In this document: piece by piece, positions 53,145 through 64,000 of the stretch
How positions within the stretch are numbered: the stretch's first letter is position 1
How the letters are laid out: every line of letters starts with the position of its first letter
From: Ailanthus altissimus
Lineage: Eukaryota > Streptophyta > Magnoliopsida > Sapindales > Simaroubaceae
Direction of reading: 5' to 3'
Length of the DNA stretch: 64,000 nucleotides
Assembly: GCA_946807835.1 (NCBI GenBank)
Contig: OX327697.1
Location: 15,572,001-15,636,000, forward strand
Program-made: the position numbers and the translations under genes
Notes under the pieces: generated by a model
Told to the model about the DNA's origin: nothing
The model's input: only the letters and a program-made list of their open reading frames with translations
Databases searched by the model: none

Positions 53145-53972
53145 GACTTTTAATTATAACATTTAACTTTATTAAAATTATAACATTTAACGTAATTGAA
53201 ATTTGAATCAAAAATAGAACTGGAATTGTAACATTTATATACTTGAAATTGAAAGTGGGTTTGAAATTATAATATTTAATGTAATAAAAATAAAAATTAG
53301 AATTATAACTTTAAAATAATTGAAATCGAAATTGAAATTACAATTATAATATTGAATGTCAGTGAAATCAAAATTAGATTTGGAATTATGATATTTAACA
53401 TAATTAAAATTGAAATTGAACTTATAATTGGAATTATAACATTTAATGTAATTGAAATTGAAATTGAACTTATAATTGAAATTATAACATTTAATGTAAT
53501 TGAAATTGAAAATTGTAATTATAATTATAATTTTTTATGTACTTGAAATTGAAATTGAAATTGAATATTAATATTTAATGTAATTAAAATTAAAATTTGA
53601 ATTATAATAATTAACATAATTGAAATTAAAATTTGAATTATAATAATTAACATAATTGAAATTAAAATTATAATATTTAAATTAATTAAAATTAAAAATA
53701 AAATTGTAACATTTAACATAATTAAAATTGAATTTGAAATTAAAATTGGAATGATAATATTTAACGTAATTGAGATTGAAATTGAAATTGGAATTGAAAT
53801 TATATCATTTAATTTATTTGAAATCAAAATTAGAATTCAATTATAACATTTGATGTAATTGAAATCAAAATTGAAATTAAATTTAGAATTAAATTTTTTT
53901 AACCTAATTAAAATTAAAATTCTAACATTTAATGTAATTGAAATTAGAATTGAAATCTGAATTATAAGATTT
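53145..53972 (-). repeat. AT-rich array A4, minus orientation
   Basis: Reverse-orientation units (ATAACATTTAACATAATTG type) with hexamers GAAATT, AAAATT and GGAATT make up this array. Confidence 0.9.
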
Positions 53973-54049
53973 AAAGGATAACAATGAATTTTCCACAATA
54001 TTTTAGGCATAAATATAACTTTATCTCAATTAAAGATAAAATCAAATTT

Positions 54050-54790
54050 ATTGGTGGAAAGATAAAAAAATAATTTAACCATAGAATTAAATTAAAAATT
54101 GGAACGTAGCACAAAATAACACGTGTAATTGTATAGTTGGTAATATTTTTAAAAATATTTTTATAAAAAAATAAATTAAATGATAAATCATTAAAAAAAT
54201 ATATGTAACTATCATCGAAGACGACGGTCAGTGTCATTTTTTTGCGAGTCTCTAACATAAAAAAGATCATATTTTTAAGTCATTATAGTCTTTTTTTTAT
54301 TTACACAATAATTGGGACATTTTTAGAAGAAAAATACTAGAAAATGGCCAAATGTGATGGTGAGAAGCGCGGCCTTCGTCACTCACTATTAAATGATGGG
54401 ACAGTGACTTGCATCACCTCCATTTATAGATAGATCGGTGATCTATCCATAAGTAAGGGTGGTGCAAATCACCGCCCTACCATTTGACGGAGGTGGTGGC
54501 CATCACTATATTTGACATTTTTTAATCTTTTTTGGTGTCAAAAATAACCCACAATTGTGTAAATTAAAGAAAAAAGAGTTTAGTGATATAAAATTTGATA
54601 TTTTTTATCACTGAAGTATCGCCAAAAAATAGCGTCTAGCCACCAGTTGGCCGCCGTTTCTGACGACAGTTACAGATTAAATTTTTAAATTTTTATCATT
54701 TAATTTAATTTATTTAAAAAAATATTTTTTAAAATATAAACTAATTATATAATATCAAATTGAAATTAGATTTGGAATTATAACATTTAA
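54050..54790. repeat. Local inverted repeat with MITE-like core
   Basis: The arm at about 54110-54260 (AATAAATTAAATGATAAA, then TAACTATCATCGAAGACGACGG) matches the reverse complement of about 54610-54780 (AATTAAATGATAAA, then TAACTGTCGTCAGAAACGGCGG). The core, about 54300-54565, has its own inverted ends starting TTTACACAAT. It includes a GC-richer stretch with repeated GGTGATCTATCC and GTGGTGG motifs. Confidence 0.65.
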
Positions 54791-55885
54791 CAAATTTGAA
54801 ATTGAAATTATAAGATTTAACACGTAATTAAATTTGAAATTGAAATTATAATTATAGCATTTAACGTTATTGAAATTGAAATTAAAATTACAATATTTAA
54901 CGTTGATGAAATTAATATTTAACGTTATTAAAATTAAAATTAAATTTATTAATTATAATATTTAATGTAATTGAAATTGAGTTTAAAATTAGAATTTGAA
55001 TTATAATATTTAACGTAATTGAAGCTAAAATTAAAATTGAAATTATAATATTTAACGTAATTAAAATTAAATTTAAAATTAGAATTATAACATTTAATGT
55101 ACTTAAAACTGAAATTGAAATTATATTATTTTATGTCATTAAAATTAGAATTGGAATGAAATTATAATATTTAATTTAAATTAGAAATAAAATTATAATT
55201 TTAACGTAATTAAAATTAAAATTAGAATTATAATATTTAAAGTAAGTGAAATTAAAATTAGAATTATAATATTTAACATAATTGAAATTGGAATTGTAAC
55301 TTTTAATGTAAATGAATTTGAAATTGGATTTAAAATTATAACATTTAATATGAATGAAATTGAAATGGATTTAGAATTATAACATTTAACGTAATTGAAA
55401 TTAGAATTATAACATTTAATGTAATTGAAATTGAAATCGGAATTAGAATTGAAATTATAACTCTTAACATAATTGAAATCGAAATTGAAATTGAAATTGA
55501 AATTATAACATTTAATGTAATTAAAATTGAATTTGAAATTGAAATTATAAAATTTTAACATAATTAGAATTATAACATTTAACATAATTAAAATTGAAAT
55601 TAAAATGATAATATTTAACGTAATTAAAATTAGAATTATATCATTTAACGTAATTGAAATTAAATTTAGAATTGAAATGATAACATTTAACGTAATTAAA
55701 ATAGAAATAGAAATTATATTTGAAATTAAAATTATTTAACTTAATTAAAATAAAATTGAAATTGAACTTATTATATTTAACGTAATTAAAATTAAAATTA
55801 GAATTATAAGATTTAATGTAATTAAAATTAAAATTAGAATCAAAATTTAATATTATTAAAATTAAAATTATAACATACAATGTAA
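54765..55885 (-). repeat. AT-rich array A5, minus orientation
   Basis: This is the largest reverse-orientation array, with the same core and hexamer design as A1. Long minus-strand open frames (for example 55193-55585) are by-products of the six-base periodicity. Confidence 0.92.
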
Positions 55886-56104
55886 TATATTGTTTTTAAT
55901 TTTTTAATATTATAAAGGGGTATTTTGTTAATAATTTAAATTTAAAAGATTTATTTTATATTTAACTAAACATTAAGGGGTTTTTTTGATATTTTTCAAA
56001 TAACCTGCTGTGCAAGTTTATATCATCAAATCTCAGCCATTGAATTAATCCATTGACTGAGACAGGCGACTATACTGAAAGGGGTGCCTTTATAGAATTA
56101 TTCC

Positions 56105-57144
56105 TTTTAAGAGGCCGTACCTTCATTTAATGTGGTAATCATGAAAGTTAATTTTGTCATTGCAACTTCATCTTCTGCTTCTTTTATTCAATGTTCTAAT
56201 TTTAGCTAATTAATTTGAAGGAAGTAAAACTCTTTCAGCCCAAATATCAATAAAAATGAGTGTAGTCCTTATTGTTTTATAATTGCTTGCATTACAATTT
56301 TTGTATCATAGTTTTTATTTTGTCTAAACTCATTATTGAACATATTTAAGAAGCTTTTAATTAATTTACACTACTCTTGCTTTAGGGAGAACAAACTTGA
56401 TGGTGTCTTCTTTTTCTTCCTATTCCATATGTATGTTATGATAAACTAAGTAGTCAATTTATCAAAAGATGAAATTGAATTCTTCTTCAACCATTGAAAC
56501 CACATTTGAGCAGGTATTTTAAGGCTAGAAGGAAAGGTAATGTATTTTAAAGGGTCGTTTATCGAGTGCATAACCATCTTCACGTTAAAGTGAAAAATGT
56601 GCTCTTCAAAGTATTTGATGCCATCTTACAGCTTAAAGTTTGTTATGATAAACTTTTGAGGCTTTTTCTGCTTTCTTAATTGCTTCTATAAAAGGGTTTT
56701 AATTCACCTTCCATGCTAAAGACATTGCATCTTCAATAGGTTTGGCTTTCCTGAACCTTCGTATAATTCATTGACTCCATTTAGACTTGCTACTCTTATG
56801 TCATGCTCATAATCTAGTCTCCTTGTTTGTTTTATAGCTTCTTTCCTTCCTATTTGATCTATGATTTCCTTCCTTCCTCTATTGTCCACAGATCTTTCCC
56901 ACTAGTTATGTTTTGTTTATTTTTGTAGGGTGGAATTTTGTCGAAATCTTCCTAAGTCTTCGACTTCTTCTATCATAGTTAGTTTTTCCTTCAACTCTTG
57001 ATTCTCCTTCTTAGTCACTTCTAATTATTTTAAAAAAATTTCCAAGATGTTTTCCATGCCAACAAGAATATCATTCCCTAGAGCGCTCATGTCAGAAAAA
57101 GTATTGTTCAATTCTGAGGAACGAGAATTTAGTTGATTCGTCAT
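56105..57144 (-). pseudogene. Gypsy gag, N-terminal half
   Basis: Read on the minus strand from an ATG at 57144-57142, the sequence starts MTNQLNSRSSELNNTFSDM. It has a coiled-coil-like ENQELKEKLTMIEEVED segment and the gag core pattern HIFHFNVKMVMHSINDPLK, then AQMWFQWLKKNSISSFDKLTT, then KKTPSSLFSLKQE. Stops and frameshifts are present. It breaks off at about 56105 against the repeat block. It probably belongs with the protease-RT remnant at 41531-44660. Confidence 0.82.
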
Positions 57145-57191
57145 GTTTTTATTGTCTTAAAGTTAGAAAAGTCTATTTTTTCTTCGAGGCC

Positions 57192-57212
57192 TCCCAATAG
57201 ACGATGCCCTTA
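57192..57212 (-). other. Primer binding site of the gypsy element
   Basis: The minus strand reads AAGGGCATCGTCTATTGGGA about 50 bases upstream of the gag ATG. This resembles the Tat-type TTGGCGCCGTCTGTGGGA site. The element's 5' LTR should therefore begin immediately to the right. Confidence 0.5.
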
Positions 57213-58807
57213 AAAGTTTTAAAAATTAGAACTTCACGAAATTATTTTCTCACCCTTGAAAACTCCTTCAATTTATGAAAAAATATCGTCATCTTATAAA
57301 GAAAAACACTCTAACGTTCAAGTAGATATTTTTTTTTAAAAAGAAAATATTTAATGTGTGAGTACTTTAAAGGTAAGTACAATGCCATGAATATCGGATA
57401 GAGAATTTTTTTTAATGAATGATTAATAGTTAGTTTAACTTTATTTATAGTGTAAGAATCCAAATCATATATAAAAATATGCATGAGTATTCATAAAGTG
57501 ATTATTTTGGTTTGAATAGAAATTAAATTTTATTTCAATTCATAATGCATAAAATAAAAAGAATGACTTAAATAAAAATTATTCATTATGTGAGAAATTA
57601 TTTTTTTTATGAAGAATAATAATTAAATCAATATAAATTTGAATAAAATAATAATTTAATATGTTCCCGTCATGCCTCACACATTTTGTATCTAGAGTCC
57701 ATAGTTTGACAGGTCAAATTATATGATGATTTTGTTTTTAAACTAAAATCCATTTAAATATGAGATTAGGATTGTTTTAAAATGAGCTACACCTTATAAC
57801 ATCTATAGTGGCGCGATTGATTGGTTCGTTGTGATAATGGCCCAGCAAATATAAATCATGATAAATAGTTATTTTAATTAACATTAAATAATTATTTAAA
57901 AAATGTACTAATATTAAGTCCATCATCTAAGTTTTTATAAGTATATCCATTATATAATTAATAATTTAATAATAAATAAAAAATGAAATTTGCCAAAACA
58001 GTGGTAGGCTGTCGAGGGATTTTAGTGGTTAGTGTCCACATCTATCACCACTAGCACCATAAAAATGAGAAAAGTCAAATGCCCAAATCTGTTCATTATT
58101 AACAAAATACATAACTTTTTTTTTTAAAGAAAAAAAAAAGGTGTGGTTTGAGTTTGACCCGATGTGTTAGATAACTTTCTACCGCGTAGATTCTTTTTTT
58201 TTTTTTTTGGGCGCAATTCTCACTCTCGTGTGGATGGTATTAGCAATGACGTTCTTCAATTACAGTGACCAAAAGCCAACAGTGGTTCCTCATACAATTT
58301 TTATTTTATAATTATTTATAAATACTATGTATAAGTTCCGTTAATTCCACATTCATTAGGAAGTTGAGAGTTTTAGATTTTACAAAGAGAAATATCTCTT
58401 CCTTTTATAATTGTGTCACCGTAAATGACACAATCTCATAAAAACCAACCTCGTACGATCTTATATTATTATAATATAAAAAAAATAAATTTATTAACAA
58501 TAAAATATTTAAAAATTATAAATAAAAAATAAAATACAATAGATACCAACCAAAAGAAAATATTAAATGGCACAAAATATTATCCTATATCCAGGCCTTA
58601 TTTTTTTCTCATACAAACCAACTATATACGAAATCTTAAATCTTTTACTGTTAAAAGAAAATGGTTTGAAGATTTTAATGTTTGTATAAGATACAAAGAA
58701 AAGATATTTGAAAAAAAAAAGTTTAATGAATTTATTACAATAATTGTTAAAACATATAAAAGATATTCTTATATAAAGAGAAAAATTATTTAATTCATAA
58801 ATGATAT
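57213..58807. other. Probable 5' LTR and AT-rich flank
   Basis: The first part should be the minus-strand gypsy 5' LTR, but no second copy remains to define its length. AT-rich sequence follows, with homopolymer A and T runs near 58110-58140 and 58196-58208. No gene was seen. Confidence 0.35.
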
Positions 58808-60511
58808 TGTTAGAATGTGCTCTTAAAGTATAATTATTTATGTTTAAATATTGTTGAAATTAATAATAGAGATTATTTATTTATTTAGATTTTTATAATT
58901 CTAAATTATTATTTTATATAAATATCATAAAATTCCTTAATTATTATATATAACTTTAAACTTAATATATAATAATTATATACGAGAGAATTAAGTTTAA
59001 ACATAATAATATAAACTAGTCATTAGTATGAATGAAGACGGAAACTTTGTTTAATAGACTATAAGTGCAGTCCATTAGCATATTGTATGCAATTGTCTCA
59101 TCTGGATTATTTTATGTGTTGATTTAAAAAATAGAGGTATTTTATATAATGTTAATTATATAGAGCTAGATCATAATAAAATTAATTCTCTGTTAATCTT
59201 CGTTAATAAAGAGAATTTATTTTATTACAATATAATTAGATATGAATTAATTTTAATCCTGAATGATTAATGAACTCCTATTTGTCGAGTTACATTTAAT
59301 AATCTACAAGGAAATACTATAAAATATTTTCAGTTAATTACTAATATTTTATAAATATAACAAAATGAATGCTTGTGAACATTTCTCATAGAAATAGAAT
59401 CTACTACTTCTAAGAAGAAATTGAAGTTAGATAAGTTGTTGTCTTAATAATTGATTTTAGTCCTAAACATAATGAGCTAAGTTTTCTTTAAGAGTAAAAA
59501 AAAAAATTTATTATTTTCGTAAATTAAATGTTCAAAAAAAGATCAATGTAAATTAAGGATAAAGATGTAATTAGAAAGGTTAATAGACACTTGACCTAAC
59601 TCTAATTATAAATATTTATGGAGAATTGATCAATATGAAATGATTATTGAATAGGCAAACATAATTTTTTATTTTATAATTTATCTACAAAATTCAGTAT
59701 TCAACTTTATATTTTTTAGTAAAATAATATAAAGTTAATAAATAAAATCATATTGATTAAAGAATTTTATTCAAATAATTTTATTTATTAGATTTTAATT
59801 TTATAAGTTAATCAAGTCCTCATATTAACTCCATAAAATACAAAAATCGACTATATGTTTATTGTTAGATTTAAAATATTAATTGAACTAAGTTTAATTT
59901 GATTAAACTTATTAGATCTAATTAATTAATTTTGTAAGTTGGCCTAAGTTTAATTTAATTAAACCCATTAAGCCCAATCAATTATTGGCCCAATCTATAA
60001 TAATTATGAAATTAAATAAATAATTAGATTATGTATATTATTTAGATAATTTGAATGATTATGAATTTATATTAAATTATTTAATTAAATTAAAAATAAT
60101 ATTGGATATTATTTTTTATCCTAATCCTTAATAAATATGGGTTTAACTTTTTGTTATCCAATTAAAATAATATAAAATATTATTTTATGCTAATCCTATT
60201 AAAAATTAGAGTTTAAGTAAAACAAGTATTTTTTAAAAGGAAACTCTGTATAAATTAATATGGATTATGAGAATTTCTTTTTAATCTATAGAAACAAATT
60301 TCTAAAGAGAAAAATAGAACACAAAAAGTTAGATCCTCTATAATTAATTAACTCGCCTATATGAACAATCTTTTTGTGGGAGATATATCGTAAAAGATTT
60401 GTCGATCTTGATAGGGAACGGTTATTGAAAATTCGCAATCAAAATATAATTTTTATACTTCTTTTGTTTCTAAATTAAAATAACCATAATAAAATGTAAA
60501 ATATTTCTGCA
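58808..60511 (+). mobile_element. Probable 1.7-kb solo LTR
   Basis: It begins TGTTAGAATGTGCTC and ends TTTCTGCA, with GATAT before (58803-58807) and GATAC after (60512-60516), four of five bases identical. The sequence lacks coding potential and has the long AT-rich character of plant LTRs. Orientation is taken from the TG start and is uncertain. Confidence 0.5.
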
Positions 60512-60759
60512 GATACAATATTTTTATCTTTAGGAGTTAAAAAAAATTCAAAATAGTTAATTAGGTTGATCGCATTCTAATTAATAATATTTTGCTAGAT
60601 GTGATTAAGAGGAGATACAGTAGTAGGAAAAGTAAATAACAAACATATAATGCGTAGAAAATAGGTTCTGACTAATATGATATCTATTGAGGATTCAAGC
60701 TATGTTCTTTAATTTAACACTAATTAGGTATTACTTTAGCTATATCTCTGATATTAATT

Positions 60760-61493
60760 TGTTAAAAATTCTTACATACTCTAATATCTTTTGACTCAGT
60801 ATTTAGCACTCTAGAATCCTATGCACTTTGTGGAAGCTTTCTCTCACAAGTAAAAATAAGAATAAACAAATATCAACCAAGAAAATAAAGAAAACAATCA
60901 CACAAGTCACAAGAATATACGCAATTTGACAATAACTGTCTACGGTGGATCACAAACCTACCTTTTTTTATTTAGTTTTTTCGTAACCCTTTATAAGAAA
61001 AACCTAAGGAATACAACAATAGAAAATTTTCTAAAAGATCTACTTAGTGCTTTTTGGTGCTTATATGCCCAGCACTCAAACATTTTATGGTACTCTTCTG
61101 CGCTTGCGCCTAGTGCCCTAGAACTATCTTAACCCTCTATTCTTTCTCTTGTTAATGCATTGACAATTCTAATAAATTATAACGGTTTATATAGTGTTTA
61201 TAAAGTCCCTATAAAACCATATTACTTGTTGAAATAAGAATCTACATAAAAAAGGAAGTCCAAAACTAATTTAAATACGCAATTAGAACCAAAATAGAAT
61301 TTTTCCAAAAAAGAAAGAGTCATCTAAACAGTATCCATGGAATAGTAAACACATGAATAATACATTTTTTTTGACTTCTTGTTTTGCACATCTTTTGTCA
61401 TTTTATTACGTCATTGACCATGTGTCCGACTCTCTCTTAATTTTTAACTCAACATTAAATTATCCTTAGTTTTGAATCACTAAAATTCTAACA
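60760..61493 (-). mobile_element. Solo LTR of the 28.6-kb copia family
   Basis: On the minus strand it begins TGTTAGAATTTTAGTGATTC and follows the order of the LTRs at 28623 and 30865, including GAGTTAAAAATTAAG-like, CAATGAC, CACTATATAAACCGTTATA-like and a CCACCGTAGAC block matching CCATCGTGAACGTAGG. It ends near AAGAATTTTTAACA. No gag or pol lies beside it, so it is a solo LTR or a fragment. Confidence 0.7.
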
Positions 61494-61904
61494 ATATCCA
61501 TAACTAATGATAATCAAAGCTATACTTATCCGTAATTCGTTAGGGTATGAGAATGATTTCAATATTTTTGGATGACCACAAGTAAACAAAGTGGACCTGT
61601 ATGTTATATTTTCCATACTTTTGAACTTATCTGATATGCTGTGAAATATGAGGGAAGAAACAAGAATTGTATATCATTTTATCTTGTTATATAGAGCAAA
61701 CAACATTGAAATCATCTGTTCTGAGTCCAAAATAATACAAGAGTTAACTCACCACAACTTCTTCAAATTAAACTTGTAAAGTAGGTTGTGCCGTTACAAA
61801 ATATTAGACCATTAGATAGGGGCGTAAAAATACTAGTATGATTTATATTTAACTTTTGTATTTTACTCTAAATAATAAATATTTGGCTATTTAATAGTAT
61901 TTTT

Positions 61905-63121
61905 TGATCATAAATAGATGCATGATGGAAAATATGACGCATAGGAATAAACGGGGGACAAATCGGACGTCAAATGAAGAAGTTACGCTCAAAATATGAA
62001 ATGCGTACCAGGGCTGGGCACAGCAGCACCCATGACTGAGCGTCAGGGTGCCCAGGTGAGTAGTTGAGCGTCGCGGCGCCCGTGCGACATATAAGAGCCC
62101 TTTTCAACTCTCCTATTTCAACTTGAATTCAAAGTCTCTCGCCTTTAGGGTTTCATATACCAATAAAAATACTCTTTTGAGGTCAAATACACAAACTTTG
62201 GAGAGGCAAAAACTTAGAGAAAGAATTCACAACATAAAATCAAATATCGTAGCCAAGAAATCAAGATTCAAGTTTCAAGAGAAGATTGAGAGAGAAGCAA
62301 CCCAAGACGTCTTCTTGATTAGTTTTTCTTCTCTTTTCGTATCATTATGTTCTTGTTCTTGCTACTCTTTATAGATTGGTTTGATACTTTTGATTTTGTG
62401 ATGAGTTAAACTTGTTATTCTAGGGTTAGACTACGTGAACCTTGTATGTAGTTGGATTTTATTGATTTTTAGTTTATGAACTTAATTATTTAAATTGATT
62501 CATTTTATCTTGTGTTTATTTATTTCATTATATCTGACCAATATTATGAATGATTGAGGAACCATGATGAACTTGACAAAATGACTCATGTGTTTAGCCT
62601 ATGATAGTTTAATGTATGATCATAGGGTAACAACTATGAATTTCATCTAGGATAGACATATACCCAAGTGGCATATATGATATGATTTATACTTGATCTT
62701 AATGAATTACATTATGATTTGATTACCATAGACATATAGGTGATTGTTAGAACGTGTAATATAGTCACTTGACCATCGACAGAGGCTTGTGATGAGATTA
62801 GTATCCAAGCCAATCAATTGGTATTAAAGAATTAACTAAGTGGTTAATGAGTCCAATGAGATATTAGGGGACGAGTCAAAACCCTAGATTATCTTTATTT
62901 GTGAATTCTAGCCTTTACTTTTGTTCAATTTAATTGATAAAGTAGATTAATTACATAAATTTCAGATTGTGATTTTCTGAATAAAAGTTAAGTGAGTACA
63001 ATTTTAGTACTTGATTTATAGAATTAGATTGTATAGTTCTTGTGGGATCGATATTTGGATTTAAAATCCTATATTACTTGATACGATAGCATGCACTTGT
63101 ACTTAAATATTATAGCATACA
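61905..63121 (+). mobile_element. LTR-like segment of an unassigned retroelement
   Basis: A GC-richer U3-like stretch at about 61985-62085 contains inverted GAGCGTC and GCGGCGCCC motifs. A TATA box (ACATATAAGAG, 62088-62098), a leader-like region with TTTAGGGTTTCAT, and an end section with TCTTGTGGGATCGATATTTGG then TACTTGATACGA (about 63030-63085) follow. The end section is typical of plant gypsy LTR U5 regions. Boundaries are approximate and no second LTR is in the window. Confidence 0.45.
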
Positions 63122-64000
63122 ATTACCAGCCAAACTTTTGTGCTTAGCTGGCCCAAGTAAGAAAGCTGAAAAGTAAGGCTCAGCATAATCCATAAGTATA
63201 GCCCATATGGAGTATGTTGTATCTAGGCTCACAAACCTAATACATAATGCCTATAGATTGTAAGTGGATTGCCTGTGTACGTTAAATAAGCTTGTCCACT
63301 AATTTTTATTTTAGTTAATTTATTTGTTATTATTTTGTGAGTTGTAATAAATTAATAATTGAGTTTATAAGGGCTTGAAACATTAAAAATATATAACTTA
63401 ACTATTTAACTAACTTAAATATTTTTATATTGTTTTATAATTTTTAATATAGTTCTCCCTTATAAATTTTGGCTTAACGCCCACTTTTTTAGTAGGTCAA
63501 CTCGACCTACGAACTCTAAATGATCCAAAGTCCTTAAGTATGTCTGGACTCTTTATAACCGATATTGAAAATTCCAGGCCTTGTTCTCTAGAAAGCTCTA
63601 GATCTACATGAGGTGATGACTTCAAAATTATAACATAGAATCCTTAATAGTTACCTTACACCAAGTAGGGCATTGACATTCCTATCAAAGGCTAAGCACT
63701 CCCCTTTGAGTAAGAGCACTTGACTAAAGGATGACCAAGATAGTTGGCTAGGCACCCTAAACTTACGGACTATTCTTAATTAAAGGATCCATATATTCCA
63801 AAGATACCTTGAGAAAAATCTCTAATGATCTCAATAAGTGTCCTAAATGAAGAAGGAGATAGCTTGCTCAAATTTTATCGAGACTCAACCATCTATAAAT
63901 GCCTATAAATAGAGGGTTGGAAGATTCTCTAGAAGGGAAGGCTTTGGCATAATTCTTTTGAAGACAACATATATAAGAAATTTAGGTAGTCAGAAAAGAA
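63122..64000 (+). other. Right-end flank with a further LTR promoter
   Basis: From about 63480 the texture becomes that of a plus-strand LTR. CCTATAAATAGAGGGTTGG at 63902-63920 is a strong TATA promoter followed by a leader-like stretch to the window edge. No coding sequence was seen. Confidence 0.45.

Larger units (their letters stand above)
44661..56109. mobile_element. Composite inverted-repeat element with satellite arms
   Basis: This block is inferred to be one insertion, or two nested relatives, in a gypsy gag region. The outermost ends can be matched as inverted copies: TTAAAAGGCATTCTATAGAAGG at left against the complement of CCTTTATAGAATTATTCCTTTTAA-type sequence at right, with gaps. 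A much stronger inverted pair is 44680-44995 against 52022-52335. Inside are five arrays of an AT-rich hexamer-phased unit in both orientations and a 22-bp minisatellite reversing at 49265. No transposase is visible. Foldback elements and some Mutator-like elements have arms built this way, but class and exact ends are not proven. Confidence 0.5.

Overview
The window is nuclear DNA from a flowering plant, most likely a eudicot. It is AT-rich and dominated by retroelements. It holds one intact plant-type housekeeping gene with 19 GT-AG introns, surrounded by decayed Ty3/gypsy, Ty1/copia, LINE, SINE, hAT and Mutator-like insertions and by long AT-rich satellite-like arrays. The species cannot be named from the sequence.

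The clear gene is UTP-glucose-1-phosphate uridylyltransferase (UGPase), plus strand, 10022-16885. Twenty exons join in frame into a 469-residue protein with the nucleotide-binding loop and the complete C-terminus. It makes UDP-glucose in the cytosol for sucrose, cellulose and other glycan synthesis. The only other gene candidate is a short transit-peptide-like reading frame at 38767-39006, and it is weak.

Layout from the left: a minus-strand gypsy pol relic (1-3.9 kb); a small non-autonomous LTR element (5.35-6.94 kb); a Mutator-like element with a perfect 9-bp target duplication (7.41-8.30 kb); the UGPase gene; a 5'-truncated LINE with a perfect 19-bp target duplication (17.52-18.97 kb); a non-autonomous Tat-like LTR element containing two minisatellites and a nested solo LTR (20.4-24.1 kb); a diverged second copy of the UGPase downstream flank that lacks the LINE (24.7-25.5 kb); unassigned retroelement coding debris (26.2-28.3 kb); a deleted copia element (28.6-31.6 kb); a minus-strand gypsy pol (32.5-38.6 kb) split by a 3.5-kb hAT transposon with a near-perfect 8-bp duplication; a tRNA-derived SINE with a 14-bp duplication (39.2 kb); and a second gypsy element whose protease-RT-RNase H part (41.5-44.6 kb) and gag part (56.1-57.1 kb) are separated by about 11.4 kb of repeats. 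The last 6 kb are solo LTRs and LTR fragments.

The most unusual object is that 11.4-kb block (about 44.66-56.11 kb). It has imperfect terminal inverted repeats, arrays of a hexamer-phased AT-rich unit in both orientations, and a 22-bp minisatellite that reverses direction at about 49,265. It resembles a foldback-type or Mutator-like element whose inverted arms are built from tandem repeats, inserted into a gypsy gag region.

Apart from UGPase, nothing here forms a working pathway. The remaining coding traces are remnants of element replication proteins (gag, protease, reverse transcriptase, RNase H, integrase).
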